From assembly GCF_015354245.1 (NCBI RefSeq), contig NZ_JADKYZ010000001.1, positions 434,001 through 498,000 of the forward strand: a stretch of DNA of 64,000 nucleotides. Direction: 5' to 3'. Within the stretch, counting starts at the first letter, position 1; every line of letters begins with the position of its first letter. The notes under the pieces are model-generated. The model made no database searches, was not told the DNA's origin, and saw only the letters and a program-made list of their open reading frames with translations. This stretch comes from Diaphorobacter caeni (lineage in GTDB: Bacteria > Pseudomonadota > Gammaproteobacteria > Burkholderiales > Burkholderiaceae_C). Shown here piece by piece: positions 15,445 to 24,540 of the stretch. The position numbers and the translations under genes are program-made.

Positions 15445-17073
15445 ATGAGCGCAGTACTGGACAACCACGGTCACGCAGGCGATCACGGTCACGATGATCA
15501 CCACGGCGCGCCCCACGGCTGGCGTCGCTGGGTGTTCGCCACCAACCACAAAGACATCGGTACGCTGTACCTGCTGTTCTCCTTCACCATGCTGATGGTG
15601 GGCGGCGTTCTGGCGCTGCTGATTCGCGCCGAATTGTTCGAGCCCGGCCTGCAACTGGTGAACCCCGAGCTGTTCAACCAGCTCACCACCATGCACGGCC
15701 TGATCATGGTGTTCGGCGCGATCATGCCGGCCTTCGTGGGCTTTGCGAACTGGATGATTCCGCTGCAGATCGGCGCATCTGACATGGCTTTCGCCCGCAT
15801 GAACAACTTCAGCTTCTGGCTGCTGATTCCTGCGGCGATCATGCTGGTCGGCTCGTTCTTCATGCCCGGCGGCGCACCTGCTGCGGGCTGGACGCTGTAC
15901 GCACCGCTCACGCTGCAGATGGGTCCGTCGATGGATGCCGGCATCTTCGCGATGCACATCATGGGCGCTTCGTCCATCATGGGCGCGATCAACATCATCG
16001 TGACCATCCTGAACATGCGCGCTCCCGGCATGACGCTGATGAAGATGCCCATGTTCTGCTGGACCTGGCTCATCACCGCTTACCTGCTGATCGCCGTGAT
16101 GCCCGTGCTGGCTGGCGCGATCACCATGACGCTGACGGATCGCCACTTCGGTACCAGTTTCTTCAACCCCGCAGGCGGCGGTGACCCGGTGATGTACCAG
16201 CACATCTTCTGGTTCTTCGGTCACCCCGAGGTGTACATCATGATCTTGCCGGCCTTCGGCATCGTCAGCCAGATCGTGCCCGCGTTCAGCCGCAAGAAGC
16301 TGTTCGGCTACGCATCGATGGTGTATGCGACGGCTTCCATCGCGATCCTGTCGTTCATCGTGTGGGCGCACCACATGTTCACCACCGGCATGCCTGTGAC
16401 CGGCCAGCTGTTCTTCATGTACGCCACGATGCTGATCTCGGTGCCCACGGCGGTGAAGATCTTCAACTGGGTTGCCACGATGTGGCGCGGCTCCATGACG
16501 TTTGAGACGCCGATGCTGTTCAGCGTGGGCTTCATCTTCGTGTTCACGATGGGTGGCTTCACCGGTCTGATTTTGTCGATGGCGCCCATCGACATCCAGC
16601 TGCAGGACACCTATTACGTGGTGGCCCACTTTCACTACGTGCTGGTGGCCGGTTCGCTGTTCTCGATGTTCGCGGGCTACTACTACTGGGCTCCCAAGTG
16701 GAACGGCGTGATGTATTCCGAAACCCGTGGCCGCATCCACTTCTGGGGCTCGCTGATCACGTTCAACATCACCTTCTTCCCGATGCACTTCCTGGGTCTG
16801 GCCGGTATGCCACGTCGCTACGCCGACTACCCCATGCAGTTCGCAGACTTCAACATGCTGGCTTCGATTGGTGCCTTTGGCTTCGGTCTGATGCAGGTGT
16901 ATTTCTTCCTGTTCGTGGTGGTGCCCGGCATGCGCCACAAGGGCGAGAAGGCTCCCGCCAAGCCATGGGAAGCGGCTGAAGGTCTGGAATGGGAAGTGCC
17001 ATCGCCCGCACCGTTCCACACATTCGAGAACCCGCCCAAGCTGGACGCCACCGCGACCCGCGTGATCGGCTGA
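15445..17073 (+). CDS. coxA: Cytochrome c oxidase subunit I
   Basis: This 542-residue catalytic subunit has about 12 membrane helices and binds heme a and the heme a3-CuB site. Signatures seen are NHKDIGTLYLLF, MHGLIMVFGAIMPAF (low-spin heme His), HIFWFFGHPEVYIMILPAFG (CuB His cross-linked to Tyr, K-channel region), HHMFTTGMPV (CuB histidines) and HFHYVLVAGS (heme ligands). It follows coxB by 34 bp with GGAGAT before the ATG, so the two are co-transcribed. The His-rich N-terminus (HGHAGDHGHDDHHG) is notable and could bind metal. Confidence 0.97.
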   Translation: MSAVLDNHGHAGDHGHDDHHGAPHGWRRWVFATNHKDIGTLYLLFSFTMLMVGGVLALLIRAELFEPGLQLVNPELFNQLTTMHGLIMVFGAIMPAFVGFANWMIPLQIGASDMAFARMNNFSFWLLIPAAIMLVGSFFMPGGAPAAGWTLYAPLTLQMGPSMDAGIFAMHIMGASSIMGAINIIVTILNMRAPGMTLMKMPMFCWTWLITAYLLIAVMPVLAGAITMTLTDRHFGTSFFNPAGGGDPVMYQHIFWFFGHPEVYIMILPAFGIVSQIVPAFSRKKLFGYASMVYATASIAILSFIVWAHHMFTTGMPVTGQLFFMYATMLISVPTAVKIFNWVATMWRGSMTFETPMLFSVGFIFVFTMGGFTGLILSMAPIDIQLQDTYYVVAHFHYVLVAGSLFSMFAGYYYWAPKWNGVMYSETRGRIHFWGSLITFNITFFPMHFLGLAGMPRRYADYPMQFADFNMLASIGAFGFGLMQVYFFLFVVVPGMRHKGEKAPAKPWEAAEGLEWEVPSPAPFHTFENPPKLDATATRVIG

Positions 17074-17125
17074 TCACGGCAGGCATCGACAAGCACGACA
17101 GACAACCACAGGAGACATCGACACC

Positions 17126-17236
17126 ATGGCAACGCCGGAACAGAAGAAAGCCAACGCACGACTCGGATGGATTCTGGTGTCGGTGGCCGTCGCGTTCTTC
17201 ATCGGCTTCATGGTGAAGATGACCTGGTTGCACTGA
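17126..17236 (+). CDS. Cytochrome oxidase small assembly protein (36 aa)
   Basis: This short gene encodes MATPEQKKANARLGW followed by one membrane helix (ILVSVAVAFFIGFMV) and KMTWLH. CAGGAGAC lies about 10 bp before the ATG. Its place between coxA and ctaG and its single-helix layout match the small assembly protein annotated at this position in many Burkholderiales. The mechanism is unknown. Confidence 0.85.
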   Translation: MATPEQKKANARLGWILVSVAVAFFIGFMVKMTWLH

Positions 17237-17245
17237 GGTGACACG

Positions 17246-17869
17246 ATGAGCATGCGACGCGAAAACATCAAGATGGTCGGCAAGCTCGCCGTGATCACGG
17301 CTGGCATGTTCGCGTTCGGCTATGTGCTCATCCCCATCTACAAGCACATCTGCGAAGTCACCGGCATCAACATTCTCTCGCTGTCCGAGCGCCAGGTTCC
17401 CGGCAACGGCACGGCGGGCAAGGACGTGAAGGTGCCCAAGAATTCGCAGGTGGACTACAGCCGCACGATCACCGTCGAATTCGACGCGAACGCGCGCGGC
17501 CCGTGGCAGTTCAAGCCCGCCAAGAGCTCGCTCAAGGTGCATCCCGGCGAGCTCGCCACCGTGATGTACGAGTTCGAAAACGTGCAGGACCGCCGCATGG
17601 CCGCACAGGCGATTCCGAGCTACGCGCCGCGTCAGGCGACCGCCTTCTTCAACAAGCTCGAGTGCTTCTGCTTCAACCAGTACACGCTCGAGCCCGGCGA
17701 GAAGCGCGACTGGCCGGTCACCTTCGTGATCGACCCGCGCCTGTCCAAGGACGTGACCACGATCACGCTGTCCTACACCTTCTTCGAGGTGGGTGGAAAG
17801 ACGCCTGCGGCGCCCGAGTCGACCGCCGCCGTGACGACACCGGCCCCGGCGACGGGAGGCCGTTCATGA
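17246..17869 (+). CDS. ctaG: Cytochrome c oxidase assembly protein CtaG (Cox11)
   Basis: This 207-residue copper chaperone delivers copper to the CuB site of subunit I. It has one N-terminal membrane helix (LAVITAGMFAFGYVLIPIYK) and a periplasmic Cox11 domain. That domain carries the conserved copper-binding ECFCF motif (KLECFCFNQYTLEPGE) and the family's YFNKIQCFCF-like context preceded by APRQATAFFN. The Cys pair is intact. The C-terminus ends in a low-complexity Ala/Pro/Thr stretch. Its TGA overlaps the ATG of the DUF2970 gene. Confidence 0.95.
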   Translation: MSMRRENIKMVGKLAVITAGMFAFGYVLIPIYKHICEVTGINILSLSERQVPGNGTAGKDVKVPKNSQVDYSRTITVEFDANARGPWQFKPAKSSLKVHPGELATVMYEFENVQDRRMAAQAIPSYAPRQATAFFNKLECFCFNQYTLEPGEKRDWPVTFVIDPRLSKDVTTITLSYTFFEVGGKTPAAPESTAAVTTPAPATGGRS

Positions 17870-18126
17870 GCGAAGGGACGGGTGGCGCGATGACGCAGGA
17901 TCAGAATCGGAGCCAGGAGCCAGACAGACCGCCCGCGCACCAGCGCAAGGGTTCGCTGCTGCGCACGGTGCGCGCCGTCGCATGGTCGATGATCGGCCTG
18001 CGCAAGGGGGCCGAGTACCAGAAGGACATCGACAAGCTCAACCCCATCCACATCATCGTGGTGGGACTGCTGGGGCTTTTCCTGCTGGTGATCGGACTGA
18101 TCGCGCTGGTGAACTGGATCGTCTGA
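17866..18126 (+). CDS. DUF2970 small membrane protein
   Basis: This 86-residue protein has a polar N-terminus and the DUF2970 pattern LRTVRAVAWSMIGLRKG followed by one membrane helix (IIVVGLLGLFLLVIGLIALV). It begins with an ATGA overlap on the ctaG stop, with GGGAGG upstream, implying translational coupling. The alternative ATG at 17890 would remove eight residues. It is conserved at this point in cox operons of Burkholderiales and its function is unknown. Confidence 0.82.
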   Translation: MSEGTGGAMTQDQNRSQEPDRPPAHQRKGSLLRTVRAVAWSMIGLRKGAEYQKDIDKLNPIHIIVVGLLGLFLLVIGLIALVNWIV

Positions 18127-18189
18127 GAGCAGAACGCATAGAACAACGCATAACCGACAACAGAGAATTTGAGAGATACAGGAGCTGAC

Positions 18190-19071
18190 ATGAGTGCAAC
18201 CACCCCAGGCACCACGCCTTACTACTACGTACCGGCTCATTCACAGCACCCGGTGATGGCATCCATCGGCCTGTTTCTGGTCATCCTCGGCGCGAGCCAG
18301 TGGATCAACGGTCACGAATGGGGCAAGTATTCGCTGTTCGTCGGCCTCATCTGGTGGCTGAGCGTGCTCTGGAAGTGGTTCGGCGACGCGCGTCGCGAGA
18401 GCGAGGGCGGTCTCTACAGCACCAGGATCGACCTCTCCTACCGCTGGAGCATGAGCTGGTTCATCTTCTCCGAAGTGATGTTCTTCGGTGCGTTCTTCAC
18501 CGCGCTCTGGTGGGCCCGCGCGCATTCGGTGCCCGCACTCGGCAGCCTCGACAACGCGATTCTCTGGCCCGACTTCAAGGCCGTCTGGCCCAGCGTTGCG
18601 GTTGGCGTGACCGCCGCACCAGCGGGGCTTGTCGAGCCTTTCCAGACGGTCGGTCCGTTCTGGCTGCCGACGATCAATACCGCGCTGCTGCTGACTTCGG
18701 GCGTGACGCTGACCATCGCCCACCACGCACTGCGTGAGAACCACCGCAGCAAGTGCATCCAGTTCATGTGGCTCACGGTGATTCTGGGCGTCATTTTCCT
18801 GTTCGTGCAGGGCTATGAGTACTATCACCTCTACACCGATCTGAACCTCAAGCTCAACTCCGGCATCTACGGATCGACCTTCTACATGCTGACCGGGTTC
18901 CACGGCTTCCACGTGTTCATCGGCATGCTGATGCTGTTCTTCATCACGCTGCGCCTGATGAAGGGCGACTTCACGGCCGAGCGCCACTTCGGTTTTGAAG
19001 GGGCCGCCTGGTACTGGCACTTTGTGGACGTGGTGTGGTTGGGGCTCTACATCCTCGTCTACTGGATGTGA
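18190..19071 (+). CDS. coxC: Cytochrome c oxidase subunit III
   Basis: This 293-residue protein has about seven membrane helices: HPVMASIGLFLVILGASQW at the start, FIFSEVMFFGAFFTALWWAR with the conserved Glu, and GFHGFHVFIGMLMLFF. It ends AAWYWHFVDVVWLGLYILVY, the classic subunit III close. The ATG at 18190 follows CAGGAGC. It ends the structural cox operon; a strong terminator follows. Confidence 0.96.
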   Translation: MSATTPGTTPYYYVPAHSQHPVMASIGLFLVILGASQWINGHEWGKYSLFVGLIWWLSVLWKWFGDARRESEGGLYSTRIDLSYRWSMSWFIFSEVMFFGAFFTALWWARAHSVPALGSLDNAILWPDFKAVWPSVAVGVTAAPAGLVEPFQTVGPFWLPTINTALLLTSGVTLTIAHHALRENHRSKCIQFMWLTVILGVIFLFVQGYEYYHLYTDLNLKLNSGIYGSTFYMLTGFHGFHVFIGMLMLFFITLRLMKGDFTAERHFGFEGAAWYWHFVDVVWLGLYILVYWM

Positions 19072-19113
19072 CCTTCTGGCTGGGGCTATATGTCCCACCT
19101 GCAAGCCTCAGGG

Positions 19114-19137
19114 AAAGCGCCTTCGGGCGCTTTTTTC
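19114..19137 (+). terminator. Rho-independent terminator after coxC
   Basis: An 8-bp stem AAAGCGCC / GGCGCTTT (19114-19121, 19126-19133) closes a stable TTCG tetraloop, and the 3' arm runs into a T-tract. It lies 43 bp past the coxC stop. Confidence 0.92.
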
Positions 19138-19206
19138 GTGGTTTGATTGGATGTGCGTGTTCTTTTCTACGAAGCCTGGCGGCTCCGAGGGCTGGTCGTT
19201 TTGAGG

Positions 19207-19300
19207 CGGCAATACAGCCCCTCATGCGTTGTTGCGAAGCCTTGCCGTACAGGCGTACTGTCTGCGGCTTCGACGCCTAGCCTGAGGGGCTGTCTTGCCG
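19207..19300. repeat. 94-bp hairpin-forming intergenic repeat
   Basis: The outer arms CGGCAATACAGCCCCTCA (19207-19224) and TGAGGGGCTGTCTTGCCG (19283-19300) pair at 17 of 18 positions. The interior also folds, with CGAAGCC (19234-19240) opposing GGCTTCG (19266-19272). It lies between convergent coxC and the DUF2909 gene and resembles a REP-type extragenic palindrome. Only one copy is present in the window. Confidence 0.7.
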
Positions 19301-19365
19301 TTGTGGTGGAGTTTTTAGGTGAACGCGCGCTGCGTTGGCCGCCGTGTGGGTGCGGGATCCGGGTT

Positions 19366-19593
19366 TTATTGCGTTTTTACTGGCAGACCTGTGGGCTGGA
19401 TGTATCCGAGCTTCCAGGCGATCAGCACGCAGAGAAACAGCACAATGGAGAGCGCTATGCGCGCGGTGAGTGCCCAGGCCATGCGCTTGCTGCGGGCGCG
19501 GTCGTCGCCTTTTCCGCGCATCATGAAGAAGAGCGCGGAGCCCAGGCTGGCGAGGATGGCCAGGAACGCGAGGGCGACGAAAATGGATTTCAT
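19366..19593 (-). CDS. DUF2909 twin-helix membrane protein
   Basis: This 75-residue protein has two membrane segments: MKSIFVALAFLAILASLGSA near the N-terminus and ALSIVLFLCVLIAWKLGYI near the C-terminus. They are joined by a positively charged loop (RGKGDDRARSKRMAW). This matches DUF2909, commonly found beside SURF1 in betaproteobacterial cox loci. It is divergent from the SURF1 gene with about 15 bp between starts. A start at 19602 is also possible. Function unknown. Confidence 0.8.
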   Translation of the reverse strand: MKSIFVALAFLAILASLGSALFFMMRGKGDDRARSKRMAWALTARIALSIVLFLCVLIAWKLGYIQPTGLPVKTQ

Positions 19594-19608
19594 GGAGAGC
19601 ATTATTAC

Positions 19609-20433
19609 GTGAATACGGTGAGCGGCGGGCAGGGGCCCGGATGGCGGTTCTGGATCATCACGCTGGCGGCATTGACCACCATGGTGGTGACGGCCTCGCT
19701 CGGGCGTTGGCAGCTGTCGCGTGCTGCGCAGAAAGAGGCGCTGCAGCAGGCGATGGATCGGCGCATGGCCGAGCCACCGCTGGCCGTGGCGGAGTTTCTC
19801 GCGCAGGTGCGTGCGCTGGCGCCTGCCGATGCGCAGAACGCGGAGCCCCGGAGCGATCCGCTGCTGCACAGGCAGGTGAAGCTCACGGGCCGCTGGATCG
19901 CCGACAAGACCGTGTATCTCGACAACCGGCAGATGCACGGGCGGCAAGGTTTCTTCGTGATGACGCCGCTGCGCTTGAGTGATGCGCCTGCGACGCCGCA
20001 GCAGCCGTCCGTGGTGATGGTGCAGCGTGGCTGGGTGCCGCGCAATTTCGAGGATCGCACGCGGCTGCCGGAGATCCGCACGCCCGAGGGCGAGGTGCAG
20101 GTTCTGGGCCGCGTGGCGGCGCGTCCGGCGCGGCTCTATGAATTCGACACATCCGGAAACAACGCAAGGGCTTCCGCGATCCGGCAAAATCTCGACTTGG
20201 TCACCTTTGGGGCCGAGACGGGCCTCCCACTGTTGCCGTTGTCTGTCGTGCAGACGGCGGGCGATGCGGACGACGGCCTGCTGCGTGATTGGCCGGCCGT
20301 TGATTCCGGCGTCGACAAGCATTACGGTTACGCATTCCAATGGTTCGGGCTATGTGCCCTGGTGGCAATCCTCTATGTCTGGTTCCAACTCATCCGACGC
20401 TTCCTTCGCCCACGCAGCCAGCCGTCCGCCTGA
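19609..20433 (+). CDS. SURF1-family cytochrome oxidase assembly protein
   Basis: This 274-residue protein is a SURF1/Shy1 homologue that supports heme a insertion into subunit I. It has an N-terminal helix (WIITLAALTTMVVTASLGRWQLSRA), the family's VKLTGRW..TVYLDNRQMHGRQGFFVMTPL, VMVQRGWVPRNFEDR, and a C-terminal [20 protein letters not shown] helix. The start is a GTG, at 19609 or 19618; no ATG fits. The 3' end overlaps the next frame. Confidence 0.87.
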   Translation: MNTVSGGQGPGWRFWIITLAALTTMVVTASLGRWQLSRAAQKEALQQAMDRRMAEPPLAVAEFLAQVRALAPADAQNAEPRSDPLLHRQVKLTGRWIADKTVYLDNRQMHGRQGFFVMTPLRLSDAPATPQQPSVVMVQRGWVPRNFEDRTRLPEIRTPEGEVQVLGRVAARPARLYEFDTSGNNARASAIRQNLDLVTFGAETGLPLLPLSVVQTAGDADDGLLRDWPAVDSGVDKHYGYAFQWFGLCALVAILYVWFQLIRRFLRPRSQPSA

Positions 20434-21142
20434 GGCGACGACGGCGGCCGAGAGCCCGCTCGCGTTCACCGTGCACAGCATGCCGAGCGCGGGCGCAGCC
20501 ATGGCCGATGCCGAGGCCAAACAGTTGCGCTCCGGGCGCTGGAAGATGCTCTCGGTGCTGCTCGTCTGCGCGGCGCCGGTGATCGCTTCGTACTTCACCT
20601 ATTACGTGGTGCGCCCGGACGGCCGCCGCAACTATGGTGAGCTGATCCAGCCGCAGCACGCGATGCCCGCGAACGCCATGGTGACCGCATTGGATGGCAA
20701 GAGCGGCCCGCTGGACGAACTGAAGGGCCAGTGGCTGCTGGTGAGCGTCGCGCCTGCGGCGTGTGACGAGACCTGCCGCAACCATCTCTATCTGCAGCGC
20801 CAGTTGCGCGAGAGCCTTGGCAAGGAAAAGGAGCGCATGGACTGGGTCTGGCTGGTGAGCGATCAGGCGCCTCTCCCCGCCGAGATTGCACCGGGTCTGG
20901 CGCAGGCGACCGTGGTGCGCGCTGAGCCCTCGATGATCGCGCAGTGGCTGCAGCCGGCTGCCGGGCAGACGCAGTCCGACCATCTGTACGTGGTCGACCC
21001 CATGGGCCATTGGATGATGCGCTTTCCCGCCAGGATGGACCGCAAGAGCGCGTCGCAGGCCAAGCGCGATCTGGATCGCCTGCTGCGCGCGTCGTCGTCC
21101 TGGGACAAGGCGGGGCGCGACGAGGAGATCGTGAAGCCATGA
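20375..21142 (+). CDS. Membrane-anchored SCO/thioredoxin-like protein of the cox locus
   Basis: This protein of up to 255 residues has a polar N-terminus, one membrane helix ([20 protein letters not shown]) and a periplasmic domain. The domain pattern, [20 protein letters not shown] then LREALG-like helix and [17 protein letters not shown], resembles a thioredoxin fold with a CxxxC pair (CDETC) as in SCO copper chaperones. The start is unsure: ATG at 20375 overlaps SURF1 by 59 bp, while ATGs at 20480 and 20501 would avoid overlap. Its TGA overlaps the ctaA start. A role in oxidase assembly is inferred from context. Confidence 0.7.
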   Translation: MSGSNSSDASFAHAASRPPEATTAAESPLAFTVHSMPSAGAAMADAEAKQLRSGRWKMLSVLLVCAAPVIASYFTYYVVRPDGRRNYGELIQPQHAMPANAMVTALDGKSGPLDELKGQWLLVSVAPAACDETCRNHLYLQRQLRESLGKEKERMDWVWLVSDQAPLPAEIAPGLAQATVVRAEPSMIAQWLQPAAGQTQSDHLYVVDPMGHWMMRFPARMDRKSASQAKRDLDRLLRASSSWDKAGRDEEIVKP

Positions 21143-22356
21143 GCTTGAACGCGAGCGACATGCAACCGCTCTACGACTTTGCCCCGGTGCTGGAGTTGAT
21201 GGCCTTCGGTCTGGTGATCGCGCTCGCGCCCATCACCTGGGTGTGGCTGCGCAATCGCCACCATACGCCCGTGCGCAAGCTGCAGGCGCTGACCGTGCTC
21301 ACGCTGTTCCTCACCTTCGATCTGGTGCTGTTCGGCGCATTCACGCGCCTCACCGATTCGGGCCTGGGCTGCCCCGACTGGCCGGGCTGCTACGGCAGCT
21401 CCAGTCCCGTCGGCGCGATGGCGGAAATCACCGCCGCGCAGTCCGCCATGCCCACCGGCCCCGTCACGCACGGCAAGGCTTGGGTGGAGATGATCCACCG
21501 CTATCTCGCGACGACCGTCGGCGTGCTCATCATCGTGCTGACCGTGGGGGCGTGGCGGCAGCGCCATCAGGCCAGAAAGCAGAAGGCGCCCGAGCCCGCG
21601 CTCAGCCCGTGGTGGCCCACGTTCACGCTGTTCTGGGTGTGCCTGCAGGGCGCGTTCGGTGCGTGGACGGTGACGATGAAGCTCTTTCCCGCCATCGTCA
21701 CGCTGCACCTCATCGGTGGTTCCGTGCTGCTGATCCTGCTGTGCGTGCAGGCCGTGCACAAGACGTTGAACAGCAAGCATCTGCAGCCCGTCCAGATTCC
21801 GCGCGGAATGTACGTCGCGATGGCCGTCACCGGCCTGCTCGTCATCGTGCAGACATTGCTCGGCGGCTGGGTCAGCACCAACTACGCGGTGCTCGCATGC
21901 ACCACTTTCCCGACATGCCAGGGCAGCTGGTGGCCCGCGATGGATTTCTCGCAGGGCTTTCAGATCTGGCGCGAGCTTGGCCTGCTCAAGGATGGCAGCC
22001 ATATCAGTTTTCAAGCGCTGACCGCGATCCACTATGTGCATCGTCTGGCCGCCTACATCGTGCTGGCCGCGCTGATCGCGCTGGCCTGGCGCATGCATCG
22101 CGCGCAGGTGCTGCGCGATCAGACGCGCTGGCTCGCGGGGCTCACGCTGCTGCAGTTTCTCACGGGCCTGTCGAACGTCGTTCTCGACTGGCCACTGGTC
22201 GCCGCCGTGCTCCACACGGGTGGTGCGGCAGCGCTGCTGGTGGTGCTGACGTGGGGCCTGGCTGCAAGCAGACCGGCGGGCCACGCCACCGTCTCCGCTT
22301 CCATCAGAGCCGAGCAGAACAAGGTGCGCGCAAGCACCACGAAAGTTTCCGTATGA
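21139..22356 (+). CDS. ctaA: Heme A synthase
   Basis: This 405-residue COX15/CtaA protein oxidises the methyl group of heme O to the formyl of heme A. It has about eight membrane helices and the conserved [23 protein letters not shown] near the N-terminus. [12 protein letters not shown] follows, and the second half repeats the pattern with [16 protein letters not shown] and [11 protein letters not shown] (heme-ligand histidines). An ATGA overlap joins it to the gene upstream, and another to ctaB downstream. Confidence 0.95.
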   Translation: MSLNASDMQPLYDFAPVLELMAFGLVIALAPITWVWLRNRHHTPVRKLQALTVLTLFLTFDLVLFGAFTRLTDSGLGCPDWPGCYGSSSPVGAMAEITAAQSAMPTGPVTHGKAWVEMIHRYLATTVGVLIIVLTVGAWRQRHQARKQKAPEPALSPWWPTFTLFWVCLQGAFGAWTVTMKLFPAIVTLHLIGGSVLLILLCVQAVHKTLNSKHLQPVQIPRGMYVAMAVTGLLVIVQTLLGGWVSTNYAVLACTTFPTCQGSWWPAMDFSQGFQIWRELGLLKDGSHISFQALTAIHYVHRLAAYIVLAALIALAWRMHRAQVLRDQTRWLAGLTLLQFLTGLSNVVLDWPLVAAVLHTGGAAALLVVLTWGLAASRPAGHATVSASIRAEQNKVRASTTKVSV

Positions 22357-23312
22357 GCGCCGCTCCTTCTCCTTCACCGTCGACTTCTTCTTCCACCGCA
22401 CCGGCCGCAGCGCCCAAGCCTGCCGCGACCGCCGCGCACCTGCCATCGCGCTTCTCGCAGTTCTATGCGCTCACCAAGCCGCGCGTGGTGCAGCTCATCG
22501 TGTTCTGCGCCTTCATCGGCATGGTGCTCGCCGTACCCGGCATGCCCAGCCTCGAGCAATGGGGCCTGATGGCGATCGCCAGCGCAGGCATCTGGCTGGT
22601 GGCCGGAGCGGCGGCCGCCTTCAACTGCATCGTGGAGCAGGGCATCGACGCCAAGATGAAGCGCACCGCCTGGCGCCCCACGGCCAAGGGCGAGCTGTCG
22701 AACTCGCAGACGCTGATCTTCTCGGCGGCGCTGTGCGCCATCGGCTCGGCCATTCTGTACGTGCTGGTCAACCCGCTCACCATGTGGCTCACCTTCGCCA
22801 CCTTCGTGGGCTACGCGGTGATCTACACCGTGATCCTCAAGCCGCTCACGCCACAGAACATCGTGATCGGCGGCGCATCGGGCGCCATGCCTCCGGTGCT
22901 CGGCTGGGCCGCGATGACCGACCACGTCGGCCCCGAGGCGCTGATCCTGTTTCTCATCATCTTCCTGTGGACCCCGCCGCACTTCTGGGCCCTGGCGCTC
23001 TACCGCGTCGAGGACTACCGCAAGTCCGGCCTGCCGATGCTGCCCGTCACGCACGGCAACGAGTTCACGCGGCTGCAGGTTTTTCTCTACACCATCATCC
23101 TGTTCGCCGGTTGTCTGATGCCTTTCGTCTACGGCATGAGCTCGTGGATCTATCTTGCGGTGGCCGTGGTGCTGAGTCTGGGTTTCTGCTGGTATGGCTT
23201 CAAGCTCTGGCGCAATTATTCCGACGCGCTTGCGCGCAAGACCTTCCGTTTCTCCCTGATCCACCTGAGCGCGCTTTTCGCGGCGCTGCTGGTCGATCAT
23301 TACGTCCTGTGA
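22353..23312 (+). CDS. ctaB: Protoheme IX farnesyltransferase (heme O synthase)
   Basis: This 319-residue UbiA-type prenyltransferase attaches farnesyl to heme B, giving heme O for CtaA. Motifs are [12 protein letters not shown], the first Asp-rich site [40 protein letters not shown] and the second site [21 protein letters not shown]. About nine helices are visible. A Ser/Pro/Ala-rich N-terminal extension of about 30 residues precedes the core. It starts with an ATGA overlap on ctaA. Confidence 0.96.
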   Translation: MSAAPSPSPSTSSSTAPAAAPKPAATAAHLPSRFSQFYALTKPRVVQLIVFCAFIGMVLAVPGMPSLEQWGLMAIASAGIWLVAGAAAAFNCIVEQGIDAKMKRTAWRPTAKGELSNSQTLIFSAALCAIGSAILYVLVNPLTMWLTFATFVGYAVIYTVILKPLTPQNIVIGGASGAMPPVLGWAAMTDHVGPEALILFLIIFLWTPPHFWALALYRVEDYRKSGLPMLPVTHGNEFTRLQVFLYTIILFAGCLMPFVYGMSSWIYLAVAVVLSLGFCWYGFKLWRNYSDALARKTFRFSLIHLSALFAALLVDHYVL

Positions 23313-23317
23313 GAAGA

Positions 23318-23956
23318 ATGAATTCCAAGCGTATGAACACCGACAAGCGTGATGCACTGAAACGACTCGCCCTTTGGGGCGCGGCCACCTCCTCGCTCGC
23401 CACCATGCTCGCCGCATGCTCGCCGTCCGCGCCCTCGTCACCCCAATTTCAGGGCGTTGACGTGACCGGTGCCGAATACGCCAAGGACTTCCCGCTCCTG
23501 GACCAGAATGGCAAGCAGCGCAGCATCAAGGACTTCGCGGGCAAGGTGGTCGTGGTGTTCTTCGGCTACACCCAATGCCCCGACGTCTGCCCCACGACGA
23601 TGAGCGAACTCGCCGAGGTCAAGCGCTCGCTGGGAGCTGATGGCGACAAGCTGCAGGGCGTCTTCATCACCGTCGACCCAGAACGCGACACGCCCGAAGT
23701 GCTCAAGGCCTACATGGCGAATTTCGATCCGACCTTTGTGGGGCTGGTTCCTTCGCTGGAACAGCTTCCTGCGCTCGCCAAGGAGTTCAAGATCTATTAC
23801 AAGAAGGTGGACGGGAAGACGGCGACGAGCTACACGATGGACCATTCGGCGGGTAGCTACATCTACGATACCAAGGGGAATCTGCGGGTCTATTCTCGGT
23901 ATGGGTCGGGGGGGGCGGCACTTCTTTCTGATGTCAAAGCGCTGCTTGCTGGTTGA
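23318..23956 (+). CDS. SCO1/SenC-family copper chaperone lipoprotein
   Basis: This 212-residue protein delivers copper to the CuA site of subunit II. It has a lipoprotein-type signal (ATMLAACSP lipobox around residue 30) and a thioredoxin-like fold with FFGYTQCPDVCPTTMSEL, giving the CxxxC copper ligands. ITVDPERDTPE and the third ligand His in MDHSAGSYIYD follow. The ATG at 23318 follows GAGAAGA 5 bp after the ctaB stop; an alternative ATG is at 23333. It closes the heme A/assembly operon; repeat element A follows. Confidence 0.93.
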   Translation: MNSKRMNTDKRDALKRLALWGAATSSLATMLAACSPSAPSSPQFQGVDVTGAEYAKDFPLLDQNGKQRSIKDFAGKVVVVFFGYTQCPDVCPTTMSELAEVKRSLGADGDKLQGVFITVDPERDTPEVLKAYMANFDPTFVGLVPSLEQLPALAKEFKIYYKKVDGKTATSYTMDHSAGSYIYDTKGNLRVYSRYGSGGAALLSDVKALLAG

Positions 23957-23986
23957 TTTTTTGCTTCTGTTCTTTGTTTGAGTTCA

Positions 23987-24473
23987 GAGGCCGGGTCTCG
24001 CCCCGGCGGGCGAGTAACTTTTCGCTTGCGCGCGAAAAGTCACCAAAAGCGCGCTTTGAAGTCCTCCGGCAGAACTCGCTATGCGCTGCGCGCGCCGCTC
24101 GAACAACCGCCGGAAATCAGTTTGGAAGAGGTGTTTGCGGCACGTTGCTTCGCTCGTGCCGGGGTGCTTGCTGAGTTGGGTTGAGGGGCAGACGCCCACT
24201 GTTCTTTTGAGTGACGTTGATCCAGCGAGCAAATCAAAAATCGCGCAGCGCTGGCACCCCAGCATCTCGCGAAGTCGCGAGATGCCCGGCACGAGCGAAG
24301 CAATGTGCCGAAAGCACCTCTTGTGAAAACTCTGACTCGCGGCGGTTGCCCGAGCGGCGCGCGCAGCGCAAAGCGAGTTCTGCCGCGGGTATTGAAAAAC
24401 GCATTTTTGGTGACTTTTTGGGCAAGACCAAAAAGTTACTCCGCCGCCGGGCGGAACTCCCGGCCTCCACCCT
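23987..24473. repeat. Long palindromic intergenic element, copy A
   Basis: This ~487-bp non-coding element fills the gap between the convergent sco and Bug genes. Its two halves are imperfect inverted repeats. The left side (GAGGCCGGG..., ...GTAACTTTTCGCTTGCGCGC) folds back on the right side (...AAAAAGTTACTCCGCCG, CCCGGCCTC). An exact inner palindrome CATCTCGCGA-AG-TCGCGAGATG lies at 24263-24284. Its right 137 bp (24337-24473) differ from copy B (35762-35898) at only two positions, while the left half is much more diverged. Short ORFs inside are not credible genes. Confidence 0.85.
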
Positions 24474-24540
24474 AAAACCCGCCACTCCCCTTTAACCAGA
24501 AGGCAAAAAATGAGGCAAGAGGTCCGCCAACCTCAACAAT

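Noticed and set aside
13725-15464. 579-codon frame opposite coxB
   Set aside because: Antisense shadow of a gene with intact CuA and heme motifs; no family resemblance.
24211-24495. Short frames inside the long palindromic repeats (also 35254-35442)
   Set aside because: They read through hairpin arms, are Arg/Ser-rich and differ between copies; the elements look non-coding.
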